A stretch of 64,000 nucleotides of DNA from CAJQLB01 sp041392065 (lineage in GTDB: Bacteria; Bacteroidota; Bacteroidia; Flavobacteriales; Flavobacteriaceae), in the NCBI GenBank assembly GCA_041392065.1, contig JAWKMU010000002.1:310001-374000 (forward strand), read 5' to 3'. Made by a program: the position numbers and the translations under genes. Below the pieces are notes generated by a model. It was not told where the DNA came from, searched no databases, and saw only the letters and a list, made by a program, of their open reading frames with translations. Of the stretch, positions 39,574 through 49,400 are shown in pieces (the first letter of the stretch is position 1; every line of letters begins with the position of its first letter).

Positions 39574-40554
39574 CTATTCTTGATTTTGTATAGAATCAAT
39601 TACTGTATTAGCAACTTCTGAGATTGAATCTGTCACGAATTCATTGGTCTCTGTTGGAACTTCAGTGCTATTATCTGTTTCTGGCATCCAAATATCTCCT
39701 TCAGGTGCTTTAGGCTCGGCTGGAGTTGTACCCTGAAATTGTAAAACGTAACTGGCAACTTGTGCCATTTCAGCAGGTTTTAACAACACTTTCCAAGCAA
39801 TCATACCTTTTCCATCTCTACCACCTTCAGAAACTGTTCTAAATACATTTTTTATACCACCTCCTAATATCCAATTATTATCAGTTAAGTTTGGACCAAT
39901 ACCACCACCACCATCAGCTTTGTGACAAGCAACACAGTTAGTTTCAAAAATGGCCTGACCAGCTTTTAGATCTGAGATATCTGTTAATAGCTCTACTGTA
40001 TTGATATCAACTAAATCTTTGGCAGTTTTTTTGTACTCCTCTATGGCTATTTTTGCTTCTGCATATTCAGTTTCTAATTCTTGAAATTGGTTTTCTCCAT
40101 TAAATACATGAAAGCGCAATAGATATACTACAGCAAATATGATAGAAATATAAAAACTGTATAACCACCATGGTGGTAAACTGTTGTCAAGTTCTTTAAT
40201 GCCATCATAATTATGGTCTAATATAATTTCATGTTCTTCAGTAATTGGCTTTCCACCTACAAGTTTTTTGTAAGTATTGGCTATCCAACTAATAAATTTA
40301 GGTGTTTTTGTTTTCTGTGCATCATATCTTGCTTTTGCTTCTTCACTTAAGCTTTGATATAGAATATTATCCATTGAACCAACTATGGCTTCAATAGCAA
40401 TAAGTATTAATAATACCAATAGCAAGAATAGCATAATTATTGGTTGCTCAATAAATGCTGGTTTATCACCAGAATCTACAAAGTATTCTACAAGTCCTAA
40501 GATGATGAAGAATACAACAGGTACTCTTATCCAAGATGGAATTAAATGTCTCAT
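39574..40554 (-). CDS. ccoP: cbb3 oxidase subunit CcoP, single haem c
   Basis: A 326-residue membrane cytochrome c. Three membrane segments lie at about residues 8-22, 38-57 and 131-148. The N-terminal cbb3 domain has PWWLYSFYISIIFAVVYLLRFHVF. The single haem site is CVACH at 207-211, with a probable Met ligand in GRDGKGMIAWK. Proteobacterial CcoP has two haems; here the second is missing, as is common in Bacteroidota. The tail is rich in Pro, Glu and Thr. It overlaps ccoQ by four bases. Confidence 0.92.
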   Translation of the reverse strand: MRHLIPSWIRVPVVFFIILGLVEYFVDSGDKPAFIEQPIIMLFLLLVLLILIAIEAIVGSMDNILYQSLSEEAKARYDAQKTKTPKFISWIANTYKKLVGGKPITEEHEIILDHNYDGIKELDNSLPPWWLYSFYISIIFAVVYLLRFHVFNGENQFQELETEYAEAKIAIEEYKKTAKDLVDINTVELLTDISDLKAGQAIFETNCVACHKADGGGGIGPNLTDNNWILGGGIKNVFRTVSEGGRDGKGMIAWKVLLKPAEMAQVASYVLQFQGTTPAEPKAPEGDIWMPETDNSTEVPTETNEFVTDSISEVANTVIDSIQNQE

Positions 40555-40736
40555 AGTTCTGTTTGGTTTTGGTTATCTAATGGTATATTACTTACAGTAT
40601 TTATATAGTCTTTTTTGGCTGTTATTACCCACCAAAATAGGACTACAAAAAATATGAAAAAGATGAGCAAGGATATTATTGGGTATATTTCTATTCCAGT
40701 TATGCTCTCCATATGGTTTTTTACAAATTTTAGCAT
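40551..40736 (-). CDS. ccoQ: cbb3 oxidase small subunit CcoQ
   Basis: A 61-residue membrane peptide with one helix (about 20-40, LLIFFIFFVVLFWWVI), a basic KKDY segment after it and a polar tail. Size, topology and place between the CcoNO gene and ccoP identify it. CcoQ stabilises the oxidase complex. It overlaps ccoP by four bases, with a gap of four to ccoNO. Confidence 0.87.
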   Translation of the reverse strand: MLKFVKNHMESITGIEIYPIISLLIFFIFFVVLFWWVITAKKDYINTVSNIPLDNQNQTEL

Positions 40737-40740
40737 GGTT

Positions 40741-42924
40741 TTAGTTTTGAACGGTTTCTGAATCTTTTACCTTAATATCTGTTCCTAATCGTTGTAAGTA
40801 AGCAATTAGAGCTACTATTTCACGATTTCTCATTTCAACAAATTCTGAGCCTCCAGCTTTTTTATCAGCCTCATAGGTTTCAGCAAAATCTGGATCTGAA
40901 TATAAATTTTGCTCAATTTGAGTTCCTTGCTCAAGCATATTTGCTTGTGCGTTTAAAATATCATCTTCAGAATAAGGCACACCCAATTTTACCATGGTTC
41001 TCATTTTGGCTTCTGTTTGCGATTTATCAAGTGTATTTCTAACAAGCCATTGATAAGCTGGCATTATAGAACCTGATGAAGTGCTTTGAGGATCGTACAT
41101 GTGGTTAAGATGCCAATTATCTGAGTATTTTCCACCAACACGATGTAAATCTGGTCCAGTACGTTTACTTCCCCAAAGGAAAGGGTGATCGTAGACGTAT
41201 TCACCAGCTTTAGAGTACTCACCATAGCGTTCTACTTCACTTCTGAAAGGTCTAATCATTTGCGAGTGGCAACCAACACAACCTTCACGAATATAAATAT
41301 CACGTCCTTCAAGTTCTAAAGGTGTATAAGGCTGTACACTGCTTATGGTTGGTATATTGGATTTTACCATAATAGTTGGTACAATTTGTACTATACCACC
41401 AATTAAAATTGCTACAGTAGCATAAACGGTTAATTTAATTGGCTTACGCTCTAACCAAGTATGCCAACCTTCTCCTGAAGTACGTTTTTTAGAAACTCTT
41501 AATAAGGCTGGAGCTTCAGCTAATTCATCTGTAACTGTGCTTCCATTTTTTATAGTAATAATTACATTATACACCATAATTAACATTCCAACAATAAATA
41601 GTGTTCCACCAATGGCACGCATCCAATACATTGGAATAATCTCTGAGACTGTTTCTAAGAAGTTGCCATATACTAAAGTACCATCTGGGTTAAATTGTTT
41701 CCACATACTTGCTTGTGTAAATCCTGCAACATACATTGGTAGCGCATACATAACAATACCAAGAGTCCCTATCCAGAAATGTAAATTTGCTAATCCAGTT
41801 GAAAACAATTTTGTTTTAAATAACCTTGGAACTAAATAATAAATCATACCAAATGTTAAGAAACCGTTCCAAGCTAAAGCGCCTACGTGAACGTGGGCAA
41901 TAATCCAATCTGTAAAATGACCTATTGCATTTACATTTTTAAGCGATAACATTGGTCCTTCAAAAGTAGCCATACCATAACCTGTTATAGCAACTACCAT
42001 GAACTTTAAAACAGGATCAGTTCGAACTTTATCCCAAGCTCCACGAAGTGTTAAAAGTCCGTTTATCATTCCTCCCCAAGAAGGCATTAAAAGCATTATA
42101 GAGAATGTTGTTCCTAAGCTTTGAGCCCATTCAGGTAAAGCAGTATATAACAAATGGTGAGGTCCAGCCCAGATATAAATAAATATTAGTGACCAAAAAT
42201 GTACTATAGAAAGTCTATAAGAGTAGACAGGTCTATTTGCTGCTTTAGGAACAAAATAGTACATTAAACCCAAAAATGGAGTAGTTAAGAAAAACGCAAC
42301 TGCATTGTGTCCATACCACCATTGCACCAATGCATCTTGAACTCCTGCGTAGACAGAATAACTTTTAAGAGCTGAAACTGGTAATTCTAAACTATTAAAA
42401 ATATGCAATACAGCAACAGTTACAAATGTGGCTATATAAAACCAAATGGCAACATATAGGTGACGTTGTCTTCTTTTAATCATCGTTCCAATTAAGTTTG
42501 TACCAAAAACAACCCAAACCAATGCAATGGCAATATCAAAAGGCCATTCAAGTTCTGCATATTCTTTTGATGTTGTATAACCTAAAGGTAGAGTAATGGC
42601 TGCACCAACAATAATAAGTTGCCAGCCCCAAAAATTGATTTTACTTAAAAGGTCACTATACATTCTTGCCTTTAGTAATCGCTGTGAAGAGTAATAAACA
42701 CCAGCAAAAATTGCATTCCCAACAAAGGCAAAAATTACAGCATTTGTGTGTAATGGCCTTAAACGACCAAAACTTAACCAAGAAATTCCGTCAGTTAAGT
42801 TTGGGAATAAAAACATGAACGCAAGTAGTAAGCCTACAAGCATACCTACAACTCCCCAAAGCATTGTAGCGTAGAGGAAATTTTTAACGATTTTGTTATC
42901 GTAATGAAATTGTTGAACTTCCAT
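40741..42924 (-). CDS. ccoN: Fused cbb3 cytochrome c oxidase subunits I and II (CcoNO)
   Basis: A 727-residue fusion of the catalytic subunit CcoN (about residues 1-480, twelve or more helices) and the monohaem CcoO (about 485-727). CcoN haem and CuB ligands are in RPLHTNAVIF, WYGHNAVAFFLT, AGPHHLLYT and HVHVGALAWNG. CcoO has its own helix and the haem site CVGCH at 549-553 with the flanking SQMIRPFRSEVERYG. The fused form is characteristic of Bacteroidota. It reduces O2 with high affinity at the cytoplasmic membrane and pumps protons. It has six bases to ccoS upstream. Confidence 0.96.
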   Translation of the reverse strand: MEVQQFHYDNKIVKNFLYATMLWGVVGMLVGLLLAFMFLFPNLTDGISWLSFGRLRPLHTNAVIFAFVGNAIFAGVYYSSQRLLKARMYSDLLSKINFWGWQLIIVGAAITLPLGYTTSKEYAELEWPFDIAIALVWVVFGTNLIGTMIKRRQRHLYVAIWFYIATFVTVAVLHIFNSLELPVSALKSYSVYAGVQDALVQWWYGHNAVAFFLTTPFLGLMYYFVPKAANRPVYSYRLSIVHFWSLIFIYIWAGPHHLLYTALPEWAQSLGTTFSIMLLMPSWGGMINGLLTLRGAWDKVRTDPVLKFMVVAITGYGMATFEGPMLSLKNVNAIGHFTDWIIAHVHVGALAWNGFLTFGMIYYLVPRLFKTKLFSTGLANLHFWIGTLGIVMYALPMYVAGFTQASMWKQFNPDGTLVYGNFLETVSEIIPMYWMRAIGGTLFIVGMLIMVYNVIITIKNGSTVTDELAEAPALLRVSKKRTSGEGWHTWLERKPIKLTVYATVAILIGGIVQIVPTIMVKSNIPTISSVQPYTPLELEGRDIYIREGCVGCHSQMIRPFRSEVERYGEYSKAGEYVYDHPFLWGSKRTGPDLHRVGGKYSDNWHLNHMYDPQSTSSGSIMPAYQWLVRNTLDKSQTEAKMRTMVKLGVPYSEDDILNAQANMLEQGTQIEQNLYSDPDFAETYEADKKAGGSEFVEMRNREIVALIAYLQRLGTDIKVKDSETVQN

Positions 42925-42929
42925 AATAA

Positions 42930-43118
42930 TTAATTAGTCTTTTTGGTTTTAATAGATGGTTTGGTTTGCTCTTTTACGAGTTCGTCTTCAAAAAGCATTC
43001 TGACTGATGGTGTATAACTATCATCATATTGCCCTTTTTTTACAGCATAAACAAAGGCAATAAAGAAAGCGACAGCAACAACGATACTGATACTTAATAA
43101 TATATATATAACACTCAT
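42930..43118 (-). CDS. ccoS: cbb3 oxidase maturation protein CcoS
   Basis: A 62-residue protein with one N-terminal helix (about residues 3-26) and a short cytosolic tail with YDDSYTPSVRMLFEDE, the typical CcoS ending with a conserved acidic patch. CcoS is needed for cofactor insertion into cbb3. It is the first gene behind the Fnr-like promoter at 43139-43183, with a leader of about 20 bases. Confidence 0.92.
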   Translation of the reverse strand: MSVIYILLSISIVVAVAFFIAFVYAVKKGQYDDSYTPSVRMLFEDELVKEQTKPSIKTKKTN

Positions 43119-43138
43119 ACCTATTTGAAGTTATGGTT

Positions 43139-43183
43139 CAAAATTAATGCTGAACCTGTTTTTAAAATATGATTTTTATCATG
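43139..43183 (-). promoter_or_regulatory. Crp/Fnr-type promoter of the cco operon
   Basis: TATGATTTTTATCATG (43168-43183 on the plus strand) is centred at 43175.5. TAATTTTG (43146-43139, minus strand) is a perfect -7 element ending 36.5 nt from that centre. The arms match those of the nos promoter almost exactly. Confidence 0.8.
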
Positions 43184-43198
43184 TTTGGTTATTTTTAA

Positions 43199-45568
43199 TC
43201 ATTTTAATTGTCGTCCTAATAGATTGGTTGCAATAGTTGTAAATACTACAATGCTAATAGAGCTTAAAGGCATTAAAATTGCAGCAATAACAGGTGCTAA
43301 TTGACCAGTTATTGCGAAGTAAAGACCAATAACATTATAAATAAACGATAGCACAAAACTCCATTTAATGATTTTTATGGCACTCTTTGAGGCTTTTATA
43401 AATTTATATAGTTGATTAAATTTTGATGCATCTAAAATGGCATCACAGGCTGGTGAAAATACATTGACATTTTCTGATATAGCAATACCAACATTACTCT
43501 GTGCTAAAGCTCCTGCGTCATTTAAACCGTCACCAACCATTAATACTTTTGCACCTTCAGATTGATGGTATTTTATATATTCCAACTTATCGTCTGGTTT
43601 CTGGTTAAAAATTAATTTAGTTTTTGTAGGTAATATTTTTTTCAGATTTTCAAGTTCACCTTCATTATCTCCTGATAGGATGACCAAATCGTACTGTTTT
43701 TTTAATTTGTTGAACAGTTTAGACAAACCTTTTCTATAACTATTGTAAAAAGTAAATTTCCCTTTGTATATATTATTTGTACTTATATGAACCGTTGTAT
43801 TTAGTGCAGAAATTTCAGTTGCGCCAACAAAACTGGCAGAACCAATTTTAATATAATCGTTGTTATGCGAGGCTTCTATGCCTTTTCCCAAATGTTCTTC
43901 AAAATGATTTAATGGAATAATGTTGTACTCATCAAGAATGTTATATAAGGTTCTACTTAAAGGATGATTTGAGCCACGAAGTGTATTTTTTAGTAGAGTT
44001 TCTTCAGAAAATGAGAGCTCTTCTCCATTATAAGTTGCTGTACTTTTTTTATTGGATGTAATGGTTCCTGTTTTATCAAAAACAATGGTATTGATAGCTG
44101 CCAATTGCTCAATAACCGAAGTATTTTTTACATAAAATTTCAATTTCCCAAAGATGCGAAGTAAATTTCCAAATGTAAAAGGAGCAGAGAGTGCAATGGC
44201 ACATGGGCAAGCAATAATTAATACTGCTGTAAATACATTCATGGCTTTGCTAGGATCTACAAAAAGCCAATATATTGTTGCTATTATTGCTATACTAAGT
44301 ACTGCAATGGTAAACTTTTTACTGATTTTGTTGGTTAAAGTTGTAAAGCCATCTTCTTTATTTTTGTTAAATACATCATTGCTCCATAATTGGGTCAGGT
44401 AACTTTGTTCAACAGATTTTATGGCTTCCATTTCAATCACACCAGAAGTTTGTTTGCCACCAGCAAATAGTTTGTCACCTGATTGTTTACTAACGGTTTC
44501 AGATTCTCCAGTAACAAAACTGTAGTCTATTTTGGCTTTTCCGTTTATTAGGATGCCATCAACGGGAATTAATTCTTCATTTCTAATAAGTAATCTATCT
44601 CCTTTTTTAATGTCGTAAACTTGAATTGGTGATTCGATTCCGTCAGAAATTTTAGTTATGGCAATTGGAAAATAGGATTTGTAATCACGTTCAAACGAAA
44701 GGAATGAATATGTTTTTTGTTGAAAAAATTTTCCGAGCAACAAGAAAAAAACCAATCCTGTTAAACTATCAAAAAATCCAGAACCTAAATCGAAAATAAT
44801 TTCAATTGTACTACGTAAAAAAAGTACTGCAATACCAAGTGCAATTGGCACATCAATGTTCAATAATTTAGAGCGTAATCCTTTGTAAGCTGAAATAAAA
44901 TAATCTTGTCCAGCATAAAAAACCACTGGAAGAGAAAAGGTAAACATAAGCCAACGAAACAGATGCTTATATTTCTCTAACCAAAACTCGCCAACTTCAA
45001 AATATTCTGGAAATGATAAAAACATGACATTTCCAAAGGCAAAACTAGCTATGCCAAGTTTATAAATTAGAGTTCGGTTTACATGTTCTTTTCCTGTTTT
45101 AAAATTATCCAAAGAAATATAAGGTTCATAGCCAATTGAGCTTAACAATATCACGACTTCTTTAAGAGAGTAGCTTTCAGAATTATAAGTAACCCTAACT
45201 TTTTTCTTTCCAAAATCAACCATTGAAGATGAAATATTGGAATTTAATTTGTTTAAGTTTTCTAAAATCCAAATGCAAGAACTACAGTGAATATGCGGAA
45301 TATAAAGTGTTGCAATTTGTGTTTTACCATCATTAAATTCAGTAAGCTTTTCAATGATATTTTCTTGTGAAAGAAATTCGTATTTGCCCTCAATTTCTTT
45401 TGGAATAGAACCTGGAGATGCTTGTAAATCGTAATAACAAGTTAAGTCATTTTCAGAGAAAATTTCATATACAGTTTTACAACCGTTACAACAAAATGAT
45501 TTATCATCGAATTTGATAATTGAAGAATCGCAATTATCACCACAGTGGAAACAAGAAACCTTGTCCAT
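43199..45568 (-). CDS. ccoI: Copper-translocating P-type ATPase of the cbb3 locus
   Basis: A 789-residue P1B-type ATPase that supplies copper to the oxidase. The N-terminal extension has two Cys clusters (CFHCGDNC and CCNGC) typical of FixI/CcoI in Bacteroidota, followed by an HMA domain with HIHCSSCIW in place of the usual GMxCxxC. Then come eight helices with the intramembrane CPC in IIACPCAIALSA, the phosphorylation site DKTGTIT and the hinge MVGDGLNDAGAL. The gene has its own Fnr-like promoter and is transcribed toward ccoS. Confidence 0.94.
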   Translation of the reverse strand: MDKVSCFHCGDNCDSSIIKFDDKSFCCNGCKTVYEIFSENDLTCYYDLQASPGSIPKEIEGKYEFLSQENIIEKLTEFNDGKTQIATLYIPHIHCSSCIWILENLNKLNSNISSSMVDFGKKKVRVTYNSESYSLKEVVILLSSIGYEPYISLDNFKTGKEHVNRTLIYKLGIASFAFGNVMFLSFPEYFEVGEFWLEKYKHLFRWLMFTFSLPVVFYAGQDYFISAYKGLRSKLLNIDVPIALGIAVLFLRSTIEIIFDLGSGFFDSLTGLVFFLLLGKFFQQKTYSFLSFERDYKSYFPIAITKISDGIESPIQVYDIKKGDRLLIRNEELIPVDGILINGKAKIDYSFVTGESETVSKQSGDKLFAGGKQTSGVIEMEAIKSVEQSYLTQLWSNDVFNKNKEDGFTTLTNKISKKFTIAVLSIAIIATIYWLFVDPSKAMNVFTAVLIIACPCAIALSAPFTFGNLLRIFGKLKFYVKNTSVIEQLAAINTIVFDKTGTITSNKKSTATYNGEELSFSEETLLKNTLRGSNHPLSRTLYNILDEYNIIPLNHFEEHLGKGIEASHNNDYIKIGSASFVGATEISALNTTVHISTNNIYKGKFTFYNSYRKGLSKLFNKLKKQYDLVILSGDNEGELENLKKILPTKTKLIFNQKPDDKLEYIKYHQSEGAKVLMVGDGLNDAGALAQSNVGIAISENVNVFSPACDAILDASKFNQLYKFIKASKSAIKIIKWSFVLSFIYNVIGLYFAITGQLAPVIAAILMPLSSISIVVFTTIATNLLGRQLK

Positions 45569-45594
45569 AATATTTGCTCATTTTTTACCTGTAA

Positions 45595-45639
45595 CAAAGG
45601 TTGCAAATGAGTTGGTTTTAAAATATGATATTTGTCATG
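45595..45639 (-). promoter_or_regulatory. Crp/Fnr-type promoter of ccoI, possibly also affecting the regulator gene
   Basis: TATGATATTTGTCATG (45624-45639) is centred at 45631.5. On the minus strand AACCTTTG (45602-45595) ends 36.5 nt away and matches TAnnTTTG except for its first base. GTAACAAAGGTTGC (45591-45604), a near copy of the RND operon site, overlaps this -7. On the plus strand TACTTTTA (45647-45654) is a possible -7 of the regulator gene, with the repeat just upstream. Confidence 0.65.
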
Positions 45640-45675
45640 TTTTAATTACTTTTATAGTGCTTTTTAATTTTAGGT

Positions 45676-46353
45676 ATGGGCAAATGTGAACAATGCATCA
45701 TTAGGCAGTTTAATTCGTTGAAATCTTTAACTAAAGAAGAGCTGATAAGGATTTCAGGATGCAAAACAACACAAACCATTAAGAAAGGAGAGGTGATTTT
45801 TGATGAAGGCGATAAACTTAATGGTGTATATTGTGTAAAAGATGGTATCTGTAAATTGTCTAAGTTGAGCGAAAATGGTAAAGACCAAATTGTTAAACTG
45901 GTAGTTAAAGGAGACTTGTTGGGACAAAGGTCGTTGGTTTCTGATGAACGTGCCAATTTGCAAGCCACAGCGCTGAATGATATGGAAGTTTGTTTTATAC
46001 CTAAGGAAGAAATTATTAAGGATTTAAAAAATAATCCAACATTTACTCTCGATGTTTTGCAACATATGGCTCAAGATTTAAAAGAGGCTGATAACATTAT
46101 CGTAAATATGGCTCAAAAATCTGTGAGACAACGAATGGCTGAGGTTTTAGTAAATATTCATAATAGTTTTGGTACAAATCCTGATGGTACATTAAGTGTA
46201 TTATTATCACGTGAGGATTTTGCCAGTTTAGTTGGCACTGCTACAGAATCAGCAATACGAGTCTTGTCTCAATTTAAAAAGGAAGGGCTAATATCTACTG
46301 TAGGAAAACATATTAAAATTGAAAATCTTGGTGAACTTAATCGTGTAGAATAA
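45676..46353 (+). CDS. Crp/Fnr-family regulator of the respiration block
   Basis: A 225-residue regulator with a cyclic-nucleotide-binding-type domain (about residues 25-140), a long dimer helix and a C-terminal helix-turn-helix with REDFASLVGTATESAIRVLSQFK. The recognition helix has Glu and Arg in ESAIR, which in Crp/Fnr contact TGA half-sites. Cysteines C4, C7 and C29, plus others near 53 and 59, could bind an oxygen-labile cluster as in FNR. It is divergent from ccoI, with an Fnr-like repeat between, and followed by a strong terminator. It is the best candidate to bind the ATGATnnnnATCAT sites. Confidence 0.88.
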   Translation: MGKCEQCIIRQFNSLKSLTKEELIRISGCKTTQTIKKGEVIFDEGDKLNGVYCVKDGICKLSKLSENGKDQIVKLVVKGDLLGQRSLVSDERANLQATALNDMEVCFIPKEEIIKDLKNNPTFTLDVLQHMAQDLKEADNIIVNMAQKSVRQRMAEVLVNIHNSFGTNPDGTLSVLLSREDFASLVGTATESAIRVLSQFKKEGLISTVGKHIKIENLGELNRVE

Positions 46354-46385
46354 AAAAAAGCGCTCAATTTGAGCGCTTTTTTTTT
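46352..46385. terminator. Bidirectional terminator
   Basis: AGCGCTCAA and TTGAGCGCT form the core of a stem (about 46359-46377) with an A run before it and a T run after it. It ends both the regulator transcript and that of the BNR gene on the minus strand. Confidence 0.9.
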
Positions 46386-46401
46386 ATTCTATTATAAATT
46401 T

Positions 46402-49400
46402 TTAATTCATTTTAAAGGATTTAATCTCTTTAAAAGGAGATAAGCTCAAACCTTCCATTTTACCCTTGTAAGGATTCCACTCATCTGTAAAAAATGTGTT
46501 TGTTTTATCAAGAGCAGCACTTAGCTCATCTTTTGCATGCTGAATAAGTGTAGTTTCTGTTGAGGTAATACCATTTTGCCTAGAACCAACATACCTTCTT
46601 GCTTGACCTAATCTTTGCATTACAGTAACTTCTGGATTTCTGGTAATACCTTGTCTTTCGTCAATACTTCCAAGATACATTGAAATTATCTTTTCGATTT
46701 CTTTAGCAATATCCTTCGATGCTTTAATGTCATTTTTATGTGCATCCTTATCTAATTTTGCTAATGTTTTAGAATATTCTTCAGCTATAGCTTTGCTTTC
46801 TACTAATTGCTCAACAGCATCTGCTGCTACTTGTTGCATGTCTTCCAATTGTTTTAGAGTTGCATAAACTTCGTTGGTATTTTGAGAAGACACATTGATT
46901 CTTGGATCATTTTCAACCTTTATAATCTTTTCTGAAGTTTGATCTCCAAAACTCATTACAACTTTATAAGTACCAGGTTTAACACTTACTCCTCCTGGTT
47001 CAAAACGACGCGATCTGTTTCTTCTTGATGGTCTATCTGTTCCTTTTTCGTCCATGAACCATGTCCATTTGTAAACACCACTTTCTTTTGGAGCTTTTTG
47101 TTTTAAAGTTCTAATAAGTCTATCTCCATCATAAATGTTCATGTGTATTGAATCCCATTTTACTTTGGTTTCTGCAGTTTCATTATTTTCTTCTTCATCT
47201 TCTTTTTTCTTATCATCTTTCGAGGCATCTTCTTTTTTATCCTCGATACCTACATAATATGACATCTGTGCACCAAATCCTCGGTTTTCACCATTATACA
47301 TAGCATCACCACCAAAACGACTTCCTGTTGGTTGTTGGTATGCTGCTTGATAAGCAGTTGGAGGGTCAAATAATGTTAATTTAGAGTTCAATACGCCAGT
47401 TTTTTTAGCCATTTCTCTTAATGGGCGAATATCATCTAAAACCCAAGCTGCACGACCAAAAGTACCAATAACGAGATCATGTTCACGAGGATGAATTACT
47501 AAATCTTTTACTGAAACTGTAGGAAAACCATTAGTCCATTTTGTCCATTTGTTTCCTGCATCGATAGAAATATATAAACCATCATCAGTACCTAAAAATA
47601 AAAGGTTTGGTGTTTCTAAATCTTCAACAATAGATAGAGCATAGCTTTTTACATCAGTTCCATCTACAATTCTAGTCCAAGTTTTCCCATAATCTTTTGT
47701 TCTATATACATAAGGTGTATAGTTGAAGCGTCTGTAATCATTAGCTACTAAAAGTGCTTCACCTTTATTTTTGTTAGAGGCTTTTATTTGTGGAATCCAA
47801 CTTCCAGTAGGTAGCCCTTTAATGTTTTTTGAAACATCTGTCCAAGTTGCTCCACCATTTTGAGTAAAATGCACACGACCATCATCTGTACCAACCCAAA
47901 GCATATCTTTTTCAACTGGAGAAGGTTCAATGACAAGTATTGTTGTATGGTTTTCTGCTCCAGTTGCATCCATGGTTAAACCACCACTTTCACTTTGTTT
48001 TTGTTTTTCAGGATCATTGGTTGTTAAATCTGGTGAGATTACTGTCCAAGTATCTCCTTTATCTGTAGATTTATGCACAAATTGACTACCAAAGTAAACG
48101 GTACTATTATTAAAAGGATCAATATTAATTGCAGAATTCCAATTGAATCGAAGTTCAACTTTTGGGTCTGGATGAGTAGGCTGTACACCATAATTATTTC
48201 CGGTTTCCCAATCGTATCTTTGCACAGAGCCTTGCTGACTCATTGTCCAGCCATAACGAGAGTTGTCTTTATCTGGAACAACGTCAAAACCGTCTCCAAA
48301 ACTTATTTCTTGCCAATAACTATTTCTAATGCCTTGAGCTCTCCAAACATAAGCAGGACCTCTCCAAGAACCATTATCTTGCATGCCACCATAAACGTTA
48401 TAAGGAAAATCATTATCAACATTAATATGATAAAACTGTGCTACAGGAATATTGCCAATAAAACGCCAAGTTTTTCCACCATCTTTCGTAATGTTCATGC
48501 CACCATCATTTCCATCCATCATAAATTGTCCATTTTCAGGATGAATCCACCATGCATGATGGTCAGGATGTACACCATTATCTACACCATAAGCAGGCAT
48601 TAATTCATTAAAACTTTTACCTCCATCTTCACTAACATTGACATAGGTAAATATGGTAAATAATCTATTTTCATTTTCTGAATCTACATAGATTTCACCA
48701 TAATAAAATGGTCTGTTACCTATTTGATTCATATCGTCATTGACCATTCTCCACTTAAATCCACCATCAGTGCTTTTGTATAAAGCATTCTTTTTTGCTT
48801 CAACTAAGGCGTAAACAACATTTGGCTTGCTTGGAGCAATGGCAATTCCTACACGACCTAAAATTCCTTTAGGGAAACCATCTTCATCAGTAACTTTTGT
48901 CCAAGTTTCACCACCATCATGAGTAATATGAACACCTGAGCCTTCACCACCAGAATTAAAAAACCATGGATCACGTTTATGTTCCCACATTGCAGCGATT
49001 AGTTTATTTGGATTTGTTGGATCCATAACCAAATCTGCTGCTCCTGTTTTATTATTAGCAAATAATATATTTTTCCATGTTTTTCCACCATCTATTGTTT
49101 TATAAACTCCACGTTCTGGATGCTCTCCCCAAGGCGAACCAATTGCAGCAACATAAACAACATCTGGATTTGTTGGGTCTATGACAACTCGATGTATGTG
49201 TCGTGTTTTTTCTAATCCCATAGATTTCCATGTTTTTCCAGCATCAAGGGATTTGTAAATGCCATAACCACCATTTAAACTGTTTCTTGGGTTACCTTCT
49301 CCAGTACCAACCCAAATGACACTTGGATTAGATTGTTGTATCGCAACAGCACCTATTGAAGCTGTGACTTCATTATCAAAAATAGGATCCCATTTTATAC

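Noticed and set aside
48073..48603. 176-codon plus-strand frame inside the second BNR gene
   Set aside because: It is antisense to Asp-box repeats, and its long open stretch follows from the biased codons of those repeats.
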